A program made the position numbers and the translations under genes. Shown piece by piece: positions 1 to 5,754 of a stretch of DNA of 12,007 nucleotides. This DNA comes from Halobacteriales archaeon QH_10_65_19 (lineage in GTDB: Archaea; Halobacteriota; Halobacteria; Halobacteriales; Haloarculaceae): positions 1 to 12,007 of the forward strand of contig PXQK01000127.1 in the NCBI GenBank assembly GCA_003022085.1, given 5' to 3'. The notes below the pieces were generated by a model. It did not search any database. It saw only the letters and a program-made list of their open reading frames with translations, and was not told the DNA's origin. How positions within the stretch are numbered: position 1 is the first letter of the stretch; every line of letters starts with the position of its first letter.

Positions 1-177
1 GCAAGCCCCGCGGCTTCGCCGTTTTGACCGCACGTCCCAAACCGGGCCGTGCCGTCGCAGGCGAATGTAATTCCCCTCGACCTTCCCGAAATGGGTCGGC
101 TGGAATTGACACCCGAACGCTCGGTGCGTCCGTGAGGGTCGGCGGCTCCACTCCGCCCGACAACTCCCGTCGTCGTC

Positions 178-221
178 CGAAAATCGAAGATTTTCGTGAT
201 CACGAAAGACTTCGTCTTTCG
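178..221. repeat. Hairpin doublet, copy 1
   Basis: Two perfect 8-bp stem-loops lie side by side: cgaaaatc/gattttcg with loop gaa (178-196) and cgaaagac/gtctttcg with loop ttc (203-221). They are separated by the palindrome tgatca. The loops gaa and ttc are complementary, so the whole 44 bp is also a dyad about its centre. A diverged second copy lies at 396-438. Both doublets are followed by aacgac. They probably belong to the transposon end; a role in RNA folding is inference. Confidence 0.7.
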
Positions 222-288
222 AACGACACCACGCCGAAGACGCGGATTTTGAGAGGAGTCGCATTTCCAACTCACCTCAGTCAGCGTT

Positions 289-307
289 GGATTAAGGTCT
301 TTAATCC
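289..307. repeat. Perfect 7-bp stem-loop between the two hairpin doublets
   Basis: GGATTAA (289-295) pairs with TTAATCC (301-307) around a 5-nt loop (ggtct). It lies in a locally AT-richer patch inside the open frame that starts at the left edge. It is one of about ten short inverted repeats between positions 78 and 576. Confidence 0.55.
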
Positions 308-395
308 GTCTTTGTGGGTCTCTGACTGTACCAACTGTATGATTCGTGGTTTGGTTAATCTTTCGACGGCCTTCACCCTCGGGGTCAAGTGGTTT

Positions 396-438
396 GAGAA
401 TCGAAGATTCTCGTCATCACGGAAATCTCCGATTTCCG
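396..438. repeat. Hairpin doublet, copy 2
   Basis: gagaatc/gattctc with loop gaa (396-412) is followed by cggaaatc/gatttccg with loop tcc (420-438). The layout matches copy 1 at 178-221: same order, same gaa loop in the first hairpin, similar spacer (gtcatca against tgatca) and the same downstream aacgac. Where the stems differ from copy 1 the change is compensated on the other arm, so both copies still fold. Confidence 0.7.
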
Positions 439-443
439 AACGA

Positions 444-476
444 CCCCGAGGCACTCGGCCTGCTCCGCCTGTAGAC
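444..476 (+). mobile_element. Putative right-end signature of an IS200/IS605-type element, copy 1
   Basis: ccccgaggcactcggc (444-459), a 9-nt variable stretch and ctgtagac (469-476) form a bipartite signature repeated at 1856-1887. The first block contains a small hairpin, ccgag-gca-ctcgg. In the surrounding open frame it reads PRGTR, as it does in the second copy. Hairpins near a tnpB 3' end are typical of IS200/IS605 right ends and of the RNAs made there. Assigning this block to such an end rests on my recollection of haloarchaeal elements, not on a database match. Confidence 0.45.
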
Positions 477-496
477 TGCGTGACCACCTAGAAGCG

Positions 497-576
497 CCGA
501 GAGATAGCCGTTCTCGGGTAGCTGTGCCGTCTTCCGGCACACTGCAGGCGGATAGGCCTTCGGACGGTACGGTCCG
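497..576. repeat. Three successive stem-loops in the gene-free stretch before the CitE-like gene
   Basis: CCGAGA/TCTCGG (497-502 with 512-517), GTGCCG/CGGCAC (524-529 with 535-540) and CGGAC/GTCCG (561-565 with 572-576) follow one another with short gaps. I see no credible gene between 492 and 659. Apart from these hairpins and a possible promoter at 631-637 the stretch shows nothing else. Confidence 0.5.
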
Positions 577-630
577 TGCCCTCGCGTCGTGCGCATGGGA
601 ACCAGGGCGGTAGTGTACGGAGTCGCTACG

Positions 631-637
631 CATATGT
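631..637 (+). promoter_or_regulatory. Possible TATA element for the CitE-like gene
   Basis: catatgt is centred about 26 nt before the ATG at 660. That is the spacing expected for a haloarchaeal leaderless transcript starting at or next to the start codon. No Shine-Dalgarno sequence precedes the ATG. The match to a TATA box is weak and the call rests mainly on spacing. Confidence 0.3.
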
Positions 638-659
638 GACCGCCGGTCAAACCCCGGAC

Positions 660-1523
660 ATGGTTCGGAGAACAGTCCTGTTTTCGCCGGGCGACCGGCC
701 GGAGTTGCTGTGGAAGGCCCCGGAAAGTGGGGCCGACGTGATCGTGTTCGACCTCGAAGACGCGGTCGCCCCCGGAAAGAAGGCGGCGGGCAGGGACGCT
801 GTCAGGGACGTCGTTACCGAGATCGACCCCGACGCCGAACTCTGTGTCCGCGTCAACCGGATTAGTGAGGGCGGCGGGGACGACGTGGCTGCGGTGTTCG
901 GCGGATCCGAGGAGACGGGCGTCGACAGCGTGATGCTGCCGAAAGTCGCCTCGGCCGGGGCGGTCGAGGAGTTAGCGACGGTGCTGGCCGAGCACGGACG
1001 GCAGTTACCGGTGCTGGCGCTGCTTGAAACCGCGTCCGGCGTGTTGCACGCTGAACCGGTTGCTCGTGCCGACGCGACCGACGCGGTGCTCCTCGGAGCG
1101 GAGGATCTGGCTGCCGACATCGGCGCCACGCGAACCGGAGAGGGGACGGAGATTCTCCACGCCCGGGAGCAGGTTGTCCTCGCAGCGGGGGGCGCAGGCG
1201 TCGACGCCATCGATACCCTCTACACCGACTACGAAGACACCGAGGGTCTCGCCGAGGACGCACGGTTCGGGCGGGACCTCGGATTCGACGGCAAGATGGT
1301 GATCCACCCGGGGCAGGTGCCGGTCGTCAACGACGCGTTCACCCCAGACGAGACGGACGTCGAGTGGGCCCGGACGGTGCTGGCGGCGCGCGACGACGCC
1401 GGGGACGACGTCGGCGTGTTCTCCGTGGAGGGCGAGATGATCGACGCGCCGCTGATCGCCCAGGCCGAGGACATCGTGAGCCGGTACCAGGCGGCAACCG
1501 GTGAGCCAGACGGACCGTCGTGA
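660..1523 (+). CDS. citE: HpcH/HpaI aldolase / citrate lyase beta-like (CitE family)
   Basis: This 287-residue protein has the length and motifs of CitE-like lyases. These are TIM-barrel enzymes that cleave or hydrolyse 3-hydroxyacyl-CoA substrates (citramalyl-, malyl- or methylmalyl-CoA) using Mg2+. Visible landmarks are the N-terminal FSPGDRP (8-14), FDLEDAV (30-36), the CoA/substrate arginine in VRVNR (R67), LPK (93-95), the Mg2+ ligand E123 in ALLETASG, and D149 in GAEDLAAD. The C-terminal KMVIHPGQ is also typical. The frame stays open up to an ATG at 576, but the family N-terminus begins at the ATG at 660. The protein is shorter than the roughly 350-residue methylmalyl-CoA lyase of the methylaspartate cycle, so the exact substrate is open. 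No citrate lyase alpha or gamma subunit lies nearby, which argues against a true citrate lyase complex. Family certain, substrate not. Confidence 0.9.
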   Translation: MVRRTVLFSPGDRPELLWKAPESGADVIVFDLEDAVAPGKKAAGRDAVRDVVTEIDPDAELCVRVNRISEGGGDDVAAVFGGSEETGVDSVMLPKVASAGAVEELATVLAEHGRQLPVLALLETASGVLHAEPVARADATDAVLLGAEDLAADIGATRTGEGTEILHAREQVVLAAGGAGVDAIDTLYTDYEDTEGLAEDARFGRDLGFDGKMVIHPGQVPVVNDAFTPDETDVEWARTVLAARDDAGDDVGVFSVEGEMIDAPLIAQAEDIVSRYQAATGEPDGPS

Positions 1524-1538
1524 TACGGTCGTGCGTGA
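1521..1538 (+). repeat. 18-bp direct repeat, copy 1, at the stop of the CitE-like gene
   Basis: tgatacggtcgtgcgtga begins exactly with the TGA stop of the CitE-like gene. The identical 18 bases begin with the TGA stop of valS at 9858. The flanking sequence differs on both sides. Confidence 0.7.
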
Positions 1539-1582
1539 GTATTTTGCGCAAGTACTACACTTGACCGGTCCTACTGCCGGGC

Positions 1583-1885
1583 ATGTCGTCCCAGCAACCG
1601 TCCTCCACGGGGCCGACCAGGCCGGATTTCCTGCGGGCAGGGATCCGGTGTGCGCTGGAGATGGTGCTCGCTGGCGGGCTGGTGTTGCTCGTCGGGCTGT
1701 CGGCCAAGAACACCGTCTTCGCAGGGATGGTGTACGTCCTCACAGTCCTCGTGATGGTCGTCGTGCTGTTCTGGGCACTGAACCGGCAGGTCGAGGCCTG
1801 GATCAGGTTCGTCCAGCAGGGCGGGCACGTCGACGGGTGGAGTACCTCAGGGAAGCCCCGAGGCACTCGGCATATGTCTCTGTAG
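1583..1885 (+). CDS. Small two-helix membrane protein with a transposon-derived C-terminus
   Basis: This 100-residue protein is of unrecognised family. The N-terminal ~20 residues are Ser/Pro/Thr-rich and cytoplasmic-looking. Two hydrophobic segments follow, about 24-41 (ALEMVLAGGLVLLVGL) and 45-66 (VFAGMVYVLTVLVMVVVLF), joined by a tight SAKN turn, then a short amphipathic stretch (RQVEAWIRFVQQGG). Coding is plausible because of this clean two-helix pattern and the ATG 59 nt after the previous stop. The last residues (GKPRGTRHMSL) and the TAG come from a transposon-end signature at 1856-1887, so the native C-terminus has probably been replaced. A possible TATA-like gtatttt lies about 40 nt before the start. 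Function unknown. Confidence 0.6.
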   Translation: MSSQQPSSTGPTRPDFLRAGIRCALEMVLAGGLVLLVGLSAKNTVFAGMVYVLTVLVMVVVLFWALNRQVEAWIRFVQQGGHVDGWSTSGKPRGTRHMSL

Positions 1886-1887
1886 AC
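1856..1887 (+). mobile_element. Solo transposon right-end signature, copy 2
   Basis: ccccgaggcactcggc (1856-1871), 8 variable bases and ctgtagac (1880-1887) repeat the bipartite signature at 444-476. The small ccgag-gca-ctcgg hairpin is kept. No transposase frame or matching left end is seen next to it, so this looks like an orphan end left by deletion or partial insertion. The TAG inside ctgtagac is the stop codon of the upstream membrane-protein gene. Confidence 0.5.
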
Positions 1888-1894
1888 CAAGGCC

Positions 1895-1920
1895 GGGGAA
1901 GCGGCGCGGGGGGAGGGGGG
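1895..1920 (+). other. G-rich tract
   Basis: Runs of 4, 6 and 6 guanines (1895-1898, 1908-1913, 1915-1920) lie between the solo transposon end and the promoter of the UPF0173 gene. The tract could form a G-quadruplex on the plus strand. Nothing else links it to a function. Confidence 0.4.
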
Positions 1921-1929
1921 CACAACCAG

Positions 1930-1938
1930 CGTTAAGTG
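1930..1938 (+). promoter_or_regulatory. Possible TATA element for the UPF0173 gene
   Basis: cgttaagtg is centred about 30 nt upstream of the ATG at 1964. This fits a short-leader or leaderless haloarchaeal transcript. It sits just after the G-rich tract. No ribosome binding site is evident. Confidence 0.4.
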
Positions 1939-1963
1939 TGAATCGGCAGTACAGTCGTATGCA

Positions 1964-2695
1964 ATGCAACTCACCTGGCACGGTCACTCGACCTGGTACG
2001 TGGAGCACGGGGACACCAGCCTCCTAATCGATCCGTTCTTCGACAATCCGAAGACCGACCTCTCGCCGTCGGAGGTCGACCAGCCGGACTACGTCCTGCT
2101 GACCCACGGCCACGCGGACCACATCGCGGACGCCGGTGCCTTCACCGGGGCGACGGTCGCCACGACGCCCGAGGTGGCGGGCTTCGTCAGCGACGAGTTC
2201 GGCGTCCCCGAGGGCGACACCGTCGGGTTCAACATCGGCGGCACGCTGGATCTCGACGACGTGTTCGTGACGATGCACCGCTCGGACCACACGAACGGGA
2301 TCAACATGGAGTACGACCTCTCGGGCGGCATGCCCGCCGGCTTCGTGGTCTCGGACACGGACCCCACGGCGGTCGAAGACGAGGAGTCGACGACGTTCTA
2401 CCACGCCGGGGACACCGCCCTGATGACGGCGATGCGCGACATCATCGGCCCGTTCCTCCAGCCCGACGCTGCGGCGCTGCCAGTCGGCGATCACTTCACT
2501 ATGGGGCCGAAACAGGCGTCGATCGCCGCCGACTGGCTTGGCGTCGAGTACGCGCTGGCGATGCACTACGACTCGTTCCCGCCCATCGAGATCGACACCG
2601 ACGAGTTCGTCAGCGAAATCGAGGCGAACGCGCCCGGTGTGGAGCCAGTCGTCCTCGATGGCGACGAGTCGTTCGATCTTGACGGCCACCTCTAG
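1964..2695 (+). CDS. UPF0173-family metal-dependent hydrolase (metallo-beta-lactamase fold)
   Basis: This 243-residue protein aligns end to end with the UPF0173 family. It starts with the family's MxLTWxGHS-type strand ([10 protein letters not shown]), then LLIDPFF (20-26). The metal-binding HxHxDH motif is H48-G-H50-A-D52-H53. Further likely metal ligands are H109 in RSDHT, H147/D150 in YHAGDT and H201 in [22 protein letters not shown] (174-185) is also typical. These proteins are soluble di-metal hydrolases whose physiological substrate is generally unknown. The ATG at 1964 gives the family's usual N-terminus; an ATG at 1960 is out of frame. The gene appears to have its own promoter after the transposon remnant. 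The next gene starts 81 nt downstream on the same strand. Confidence 0.93.
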   Translation: MQLTWHGHSTWYVEHGDTSLLIDPFFDNPKTDLSPSEVDQPDYVLLTHGHADHIADAGAFTGATVATTPEVAGFVSDEFGVPEGDTVGFNIGGTLDLDDVFVTMHRSDHTNGINMEYDLSGGMPAGFVVSDTDPTAVEDEESTTFYHAGDTALMTAMRDIIGPFLQPDAAALPVGDHFTMGPKQASIAADWLGVEYALAMHYDSFPPIEIDTDEFVSEIEANAPGVEPVVLDGDESFDLDGHL

Positions 2696-2776
2696 AGGGA
2701 ACCACGGTCGTCCGAGATCCGGGCAAGAACTGTCGAAACACACACTGTTTTGGGCGCGGGACCCGTCCCGGCTAAC

Positions 2777-3175
2777 ATGGCAGACATCGAACTCACCAGC
2801 ACCAGCACGGAAGGCTACGCAACCACCAACAGAATCGGCGACTGGGAGCTGACCGTTGACGCGACCGGCGAGGACGGCCCGGACCCCAACCAGGTACTGG
2901 CCGCCGACTACGCGTCCTGTTTCGTTCCGGCGCTCCGTGTCGCCGCCAACAAAGAAGGCTACGAGGACCTCGGCACGGTTGAGGTTGACGTCGACGCCGA
3001 ACTCGACGACGGGGACGACCTCGCGTCGATCGCCTTCGACATCCACGTCGAGGCGTCGCTTGGCGGTGACGTCGACGACGTCGTCGCCCGCGCCGAGGAT
3101 ATCTGCCACGTCCACTCCGCGGTGCGTGAGGAACTCCACGCCGACATCACGGTCACCGACGACGCAGATCTGTAG
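2777..3175 (+). CDS. OsmC family protein
   Basis: This 132-residue protein has the OsmC/Ohr fold pattern and both reactive cysteines. C48 sits in AADYASCFVPALR at the start of the central helix, and C110 in AEDICHVHSAVRE. Members reduce organic hydroperoxides with these cysteines, usually as cytoplasmic dimers using a dithiol donor. The second-cysteine motif reads CHVHSA where many members have CPVS. The protein is very acidic (runs such as ELDDGDDLAS), as expected for a salt-in haloarchaeon. The frame is open to an earlier start at 2750, but the ATG at 2777 matches the short family N-terminus. TATA-like ctgtttt (2745-2751) lies about 29 nt before it. The peroxide-reduction role is inferred from the family. 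Confidence 0.88.
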   Translation: MADIELTSTSTEGYATTNRIGDWELTVDATGEDGPDPNQVLAADYASCFVPALRVAANKEGYEDLGTVEVDVDAELDDGDDLASIAFDIHVEASLGGDVDDVVARAEDICHVHSAVREELHADITVTDDADL

Positions 3176-3199
3176 CCGTCGGATCCGGAGACGAGGTGC

Positions 3200-3251
3200 G
3201 GTTCCTGGGCCGGGTCACCGACGCCGGTTCCTGGACCGGGTCACCGACGCC
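3200..3251. repeat. 26-bp tandem repeat, two copies
   Basis: Two adjacent 26-bp units (3200-3225 and 3226-3251) differ at a single position (g to a at the tenth base). They lie 25 bases after the OsmC stop codon. The junction contains an imperfect dyad (ccggt..accgg) that could form a hairpin after the gene. A third copy is not present beyond ggagcg. It may be a terminator-like structure or a recent replication-slippage product. Confidence 0.75.
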
Positions 3252-3277
3252 GGAGCGATCGCGGCCGCGTGCAAGGG

Positions 3278-3597
3278 CTACTCTGCCTGATGTGCGCCGA
3301 GTGCCTCGCGGATGGGCAACTCCCTACGTGCGACCCGGCGAGCGAGGTCGGCTCCGATCGTTCTGTTCGTCGCGCTCACCTCTATCTGTGCGATGTTCAC
3401 CGCTACAAGGATGTCTCCAACGCCGCGAGCGCCTGTCCCCAGGTAGGGAGTAGTCCCCGTCTCGTCAACGAGTTCCACCGGGACGTCCCCGAGGTCGTGG
3501 ATGATCTTTGCTCCGATGAGCCGCGCGCCGTCACCACGTCGTGATAGACCTCGAAGTCGTCTGTCCCAACGACAATCACACCCGCCTTTCGTGTCAC
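3278..3597 (-). pseudogene. Internally deleted remnant of a haloarchaeal conserved (RNase H-like?) protein
   Basis: Two minus-strand frames make sense in series. From a GTG at 3597 the reading is (M)TRKAGVIVVGTDDFEVYHDVV. Near 3535-3550 the sense moves to another frame, reading GDGARLIGAKIIHDLGDV, then PVELVDETGTTPYLGTG and on to ARRVARRELPIREALGAHQ with a TAG at 3278-3280. From memory these segments match the start, middle and end of a haloarchaeal protein of about 215 residues, with parts missing both at the frame change and after NIAQIE. VELVDETGTT resembles a strand of RNase H-like/YqgF folds, so the nuclease label is tentative. The gene lies 83 nt after dnaG on the same strand, so it may once have been co-transcribed. 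Not likely functional. Confidence 0.6.
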
Positions 3598-3680
3598 CAA
3601 TACTTATACTGACGGAGGAAATTCCTGACGGATGTTGCCGCCAGTATCGGTACTCGTGCCAGTCGTGTCCGTACCACCGG

Positions 3681-5090
3681 CTACTGGAGCTGGAGGTCCT
3701 CGCCGGACAGCACCCGGACCGACGTCGGCTCTTTGACGAACTCCCCGGCATCCGTACCGACGACCTGCCCGACGCCGCGCTGTGCCGCAACGTCGAGTAT
3801 CCGCTGGGTCACTGTGCCGTCGAGAACGACCGTGTGGGGCGGCTCGTCTGCGTCCGCGAGCGCGTCGAAGGTGTTGTCGGCGTCACCCTCGTGGGTGGGT
3901 TCGAATGACTCCGTCAGGAACCGGACCCTCCCGCTGTTATCGCTGATAACCTCCGAGAGGTGCCCTCCGAACGTCTGTGGTGACACATTAGTGTCTTCCC
4001 CGCCAGCCGCGTCCTCCGCCCCGGCGGCAGCCGTTTCCTCGACTGTCGTTGCGCCGTCGCTACCGGCCGGTGTCGCATCAGCTGTGCTCCCCTCGGGGTG
4101 GGGTAAAGCGCCGTCCGTAGACTGGTCGCCGACCTCGTGAGTCACGACCGCCTCGTCGGACTCCGGCCGTACAGTCAGGTGATCGCCCGTCTCGTCGACC
4201 GCCGCCCTGTCGGTGTCCTCGCTCGGACTGGTGGCCGCGGGGTCGGGAGACTCTCCTGACGGAGCGAATGCCTCACGCGGGGAGTCGGCATCGAGCGCCT
4301 GTCCGTAGGGGAGTTTCTTCCGCAGCGCGGACATGATCGCCGAGCGGTCGAGGTCCTCGACAGACTGGCCGCTCGGGGCGAACGCGACGTAGTCGACGTC
4401 GCCGATCTGTGCGAGTTCCTCCAGAATCAGGTCGCCGCCCCGGTCGCCGTCGAGCAGCGCCGTCGTCGTGCGCTCGCTCGTGAGCTCCCCGACTGCGTCC
4501 GGGATGTCCGTCCCTTCGACAGCGATGGCGTTCTTGACGCCGAACCGGAGGAGGCGGCGGACGTCCGCCCGCCCCTCGACGACGACGATCGCGTCGCTGT
4601 CGGCGACGCGCGGCCCGGCGGGCAGCCCCTCGAACTCGGTGATGTCCTCGACGCGGGCCTGCTGGCGGACGGCGTCGACCAGGTTCTCGCTTGTCATCGT
4701 CGACTCCTCGAGGTCGGCCAGCAGGTCCGTCGCACGGTCGACCAGTTCCCGTCGCTTGGCCGCCCGCGCGTCCTCGATGTGGCTGACCGTGCACTCTGCA
4801 CGACAGGGGCCAACCCGCTCGATCGTTTCGAGCGCGGCTGCCAGTACCGCCGTCCGCACCCGGTCGAGGCCACTCGCGACCGTTACTGTACCGAACGACC
4901 TGCCGTCTTCCGACTCGATGTCGACGTCGATCCGCCCGATCTTCGAGGACTCCTGTAGCCCATGGAGATCGAGTTCGTCGCCGAGCAGTCCCTCGGTCTG
5001 ACCGAAGACAGCCCCGACGACGTCACTCCGCTCGACCACCCCGCTCGTGCGGATATCGGCGTGGATGAGATATTTCGCTGAGTGTTGCAT
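3681..5090 (-). CDS. dnaG: Archaeal DnaG primase-like protein
   Basis: This 469-residue protein begins with the archaeal DnaG signature MQHSAKYLIHADI. A conserved region (about 90-125, ECTVSHIEDARAAKRRE) precedes the TOPRIM domain (about 166-250). That domain carries the catalytic glutamate E172 in VVVEGRADV and the acidic DGDRGGD cluster D214/D216/D220. Residues about 270-385 form a long acidic, Ala/Ser/Thr-rich linker of low complexity. A compact C-terminal domain (about 386-465, VRFLTESFEPTH and TVVLDGTVTQRILDVA) follows. Archaeal DnaG makes RNA primers and also associates with the exosome, where it promotes binding of adenine-rich RNA. The start is fixed by the family N-terminus. It lies 100 nt downstream of the HalX regulator on the same strand, with two inverted repeats in the gap. 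Confidence 0.96.
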   Translation of the reverse strand: MQHSAKYLIHADIRTSGVVERSDVVGAVFGQTEGLLGDELDLHGLQESSKIGRIDVDIESEDGRSFGTVTVASGLDRVRTAVLAAALETIERVGPCRAECTVSHIEDARAAKRRELVDRATDLLADLEESTMTSENLVDAVRQQARVEDITEFEGLPAGPRVADSDAIVVVEGRADVRRLLRFGVKNAIAVEGTDIPDAVGELTSERTTTALLDGDRGGDLILEELAQIGDVDYVAFAPSGQSVEDLDRSAIMSALRKKLPYGQALDADSPREAFAPSGESPDPAATSPSEDTDRAAVDETGDHLTVRPESDEAVVTHEVGDQSTDGALPHPEGSTADATPAGSDGATTVEETAAAGAEDAAGGEDTNVSPQTFGGHLSEVISDNSGRVRFLTESFEPTHEGDADNTFDALADADEPPHTVVLDGTVTQRILDVAAQRGVGQVVGTDAGEFVKEPTSVRVLSGEDLQLQ

Positions 5091-5099
5091 TGGTGAACT

Positions 5100-5113
5100 G
5101 CCCCGTGAGGGGC
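5100..5113. promoter_or_regulatory. Small hairpin just upstream of dnaG
   Basis: GCCCC and GGGGC pair around gtga, ten bases before the dnaG start codon. On the plus strand the loop is a GNRA tetraloop; on the dnaG sense strand it reads tcac. In a dnaG leader it could affect translation, but there is no direct evidence. Confidence 0.4.
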
Positions 5114-5122
5114 GGTGATGTG

Positions 5123-5148
5123 GATGTCATGAGTGTGCTCACGACGTC
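5123..5148. promoter_or_regulatory. Imperfect 11-bp dyad upstream of dnaG
   Basis: gatgtcatgag (5123-5133) and ctcacgacgtc (5138-5148) are inverted repeats around tgtg, matching at 9 of 11 positions with one further G-T pair. It sits between the HalX regulator gene and dnaG, where the dnaG promoter should lie. It could be an operator or a terminator stem for the upstream gene. No oligo-T run follows it on the minus strand, so a terminator is less likely. Confidence 0.4.
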
Positions 5149-5190
5149 TTTCCGTAGCGGAGGAATCCAGAAATAGCTGGCGGGCCGGGA

Positions 5191-5754
5191 TTACAGCAGG
5201 TCCCTGAACGCGTCTTTCGAGTCCTCGAAATTCAGGACCGTCTCGTCGAGCTCCGCCTGCAGCTCCGCCGAGCGGTTCCTGAGTCGTTCGACCTTCTTGT
5301 TGCCGTCGAGTTCCTGCGGCGACTTCTCCTGTTCGAGGAGCCTGAGTTTGGTTGTAATCTCGATGAACTTGGTGATGCGCTCGTCGTATTCAGAGGCCTT
5401 CAACTGCTGTTCGATTGCCCCGGTGAGCGTCTCCCTGCTGACCGGTTTCTGGAGGTAGTCCTCGAACGGCATGTCGACAATGTCGAAGTCGGGATTGACT
5501 GCCGTCACCATAATCACGCGGCAGTCGAGCCCCCGCTCGCGGACGCGTTCGAGCACCTCGTCGCCGGATCGGCCGGGCATCCGCCTGTCCAAGAGAACGA
5601 CGTCGACGTCTCCGTCAATCTGTTCCAGGGCCTGGTCTCCCCCGTAGGCCGTGCGTGTCTCGTACTCGTCTCGGAGCTGTGCCGTGTACGCATCCGCCAC
5701 AGCCCCCTCGTCATCCACGATCAACACCGTTGTGTCGTCGGCGGACGATTCCAT
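5191..5754 (-). CDS. HalX-domain response regulator
   Basis: This 187-residue protein has an N-terminal receiver domain (about 8-120) and a C-terminal HalX domain (about 125-187). Receiver landmarks are the acidic pocket D14/D15 in LIVDDEG, the phospho-acceptor D56 in VVLLDRRMPG, T84 in MVTA and K103 in LQKPVS. The C-terminal part is a predicted coiled coil rich in Lys/Glu/Leu (ITTKLRLLEQEKSPQELDGN), as in HalX proteins, a haloarchaeal family with no classical DNA-binding domain. It likely receives a phosphate from a histidine kinase, but none is encoded next to it. The output mechanism of HalX is not established. It precedes dnaG on the same strand with a 100-nt gap, so co-transcription is possible. 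The ATG at 5754 is the natural start. Confidence 0.93.
   Translation of the reverse strand: MESSADDTTVLIVDDEGAVADAYTAQLRDEYETRTAYGGDQALEQIDGDVDVVLLDRRMPGRSGDEVLERVRERGLDCRVIMVTAVNPDFDIVDMPFEDYLQKPVSRETLTGAIEQQLKASEYDERITKFIEITTKLRLLEQEKSPQELDGNKKVERLRNRSAELQAELDETVLNFEDSKDAFRDLL

Larger units (their letters stand above)
1..491 (+). pseudogene. Remnant tail of an IS200/IS605-type (TnpB-like) element, cut by the left edge
   Basis: A frame open from position 3 runs to a TAG at 489-491 with no usable start inside the window. Its translation is Arg/Ser/Pro-rich (for example CNSPRPSRNGSAGID, then a tail ending PRGTRPAPP-VDCVTT), unlike the acidic proteins around it. From memory, tails of this kind follow the zinc-ribbon end of haloarchaeal TnpB proteins of IS1341/IS605-type elements. 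No TnpB catalytic motif (DED nuclease residues or CxxC zinc ribbon) lies inside the window, so the catalytic part would have to be to the left. The stretch holds several perfect hairpins and ends in a signature (444-476) found again at 1856-1887. It could instead be non-coding transposon-end DNA that happens to stay open. The transposon link is moderately supported; coding status is doubtful. Confidence 0.4.

Noticed and set aside
1501..1935. 144-codon plus-strand frame overlapping the small membrane protein
   Set aside because: Arg/Gly-rich translation without motifs, in the alternative frame to a gene with a clean two-helix pattern.
2024..3139. 371-codon minus-strand frame opposite the UPF0173 and OsmC genes
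   Set aside because: It spans two clear plus-strand genes and their intergenic gap and shows no recognisable motif, so it is an antisense shadow.
3296..3307. 12-base match (minus strand) to gaggcactcggc of the transposon-end signature
   Set aside because: It is in another reading frame inside a coherent protein segment (REALG), lacks the ctgtagac block at the right distance and is probably chance.
3269..3544. Plus-strand 91-codon frame with several cysteines
   Set aside because: It lies opposite the minus-strand remnant, whose translation makes far better sense. The cysteines do not form a clean zinc motif.
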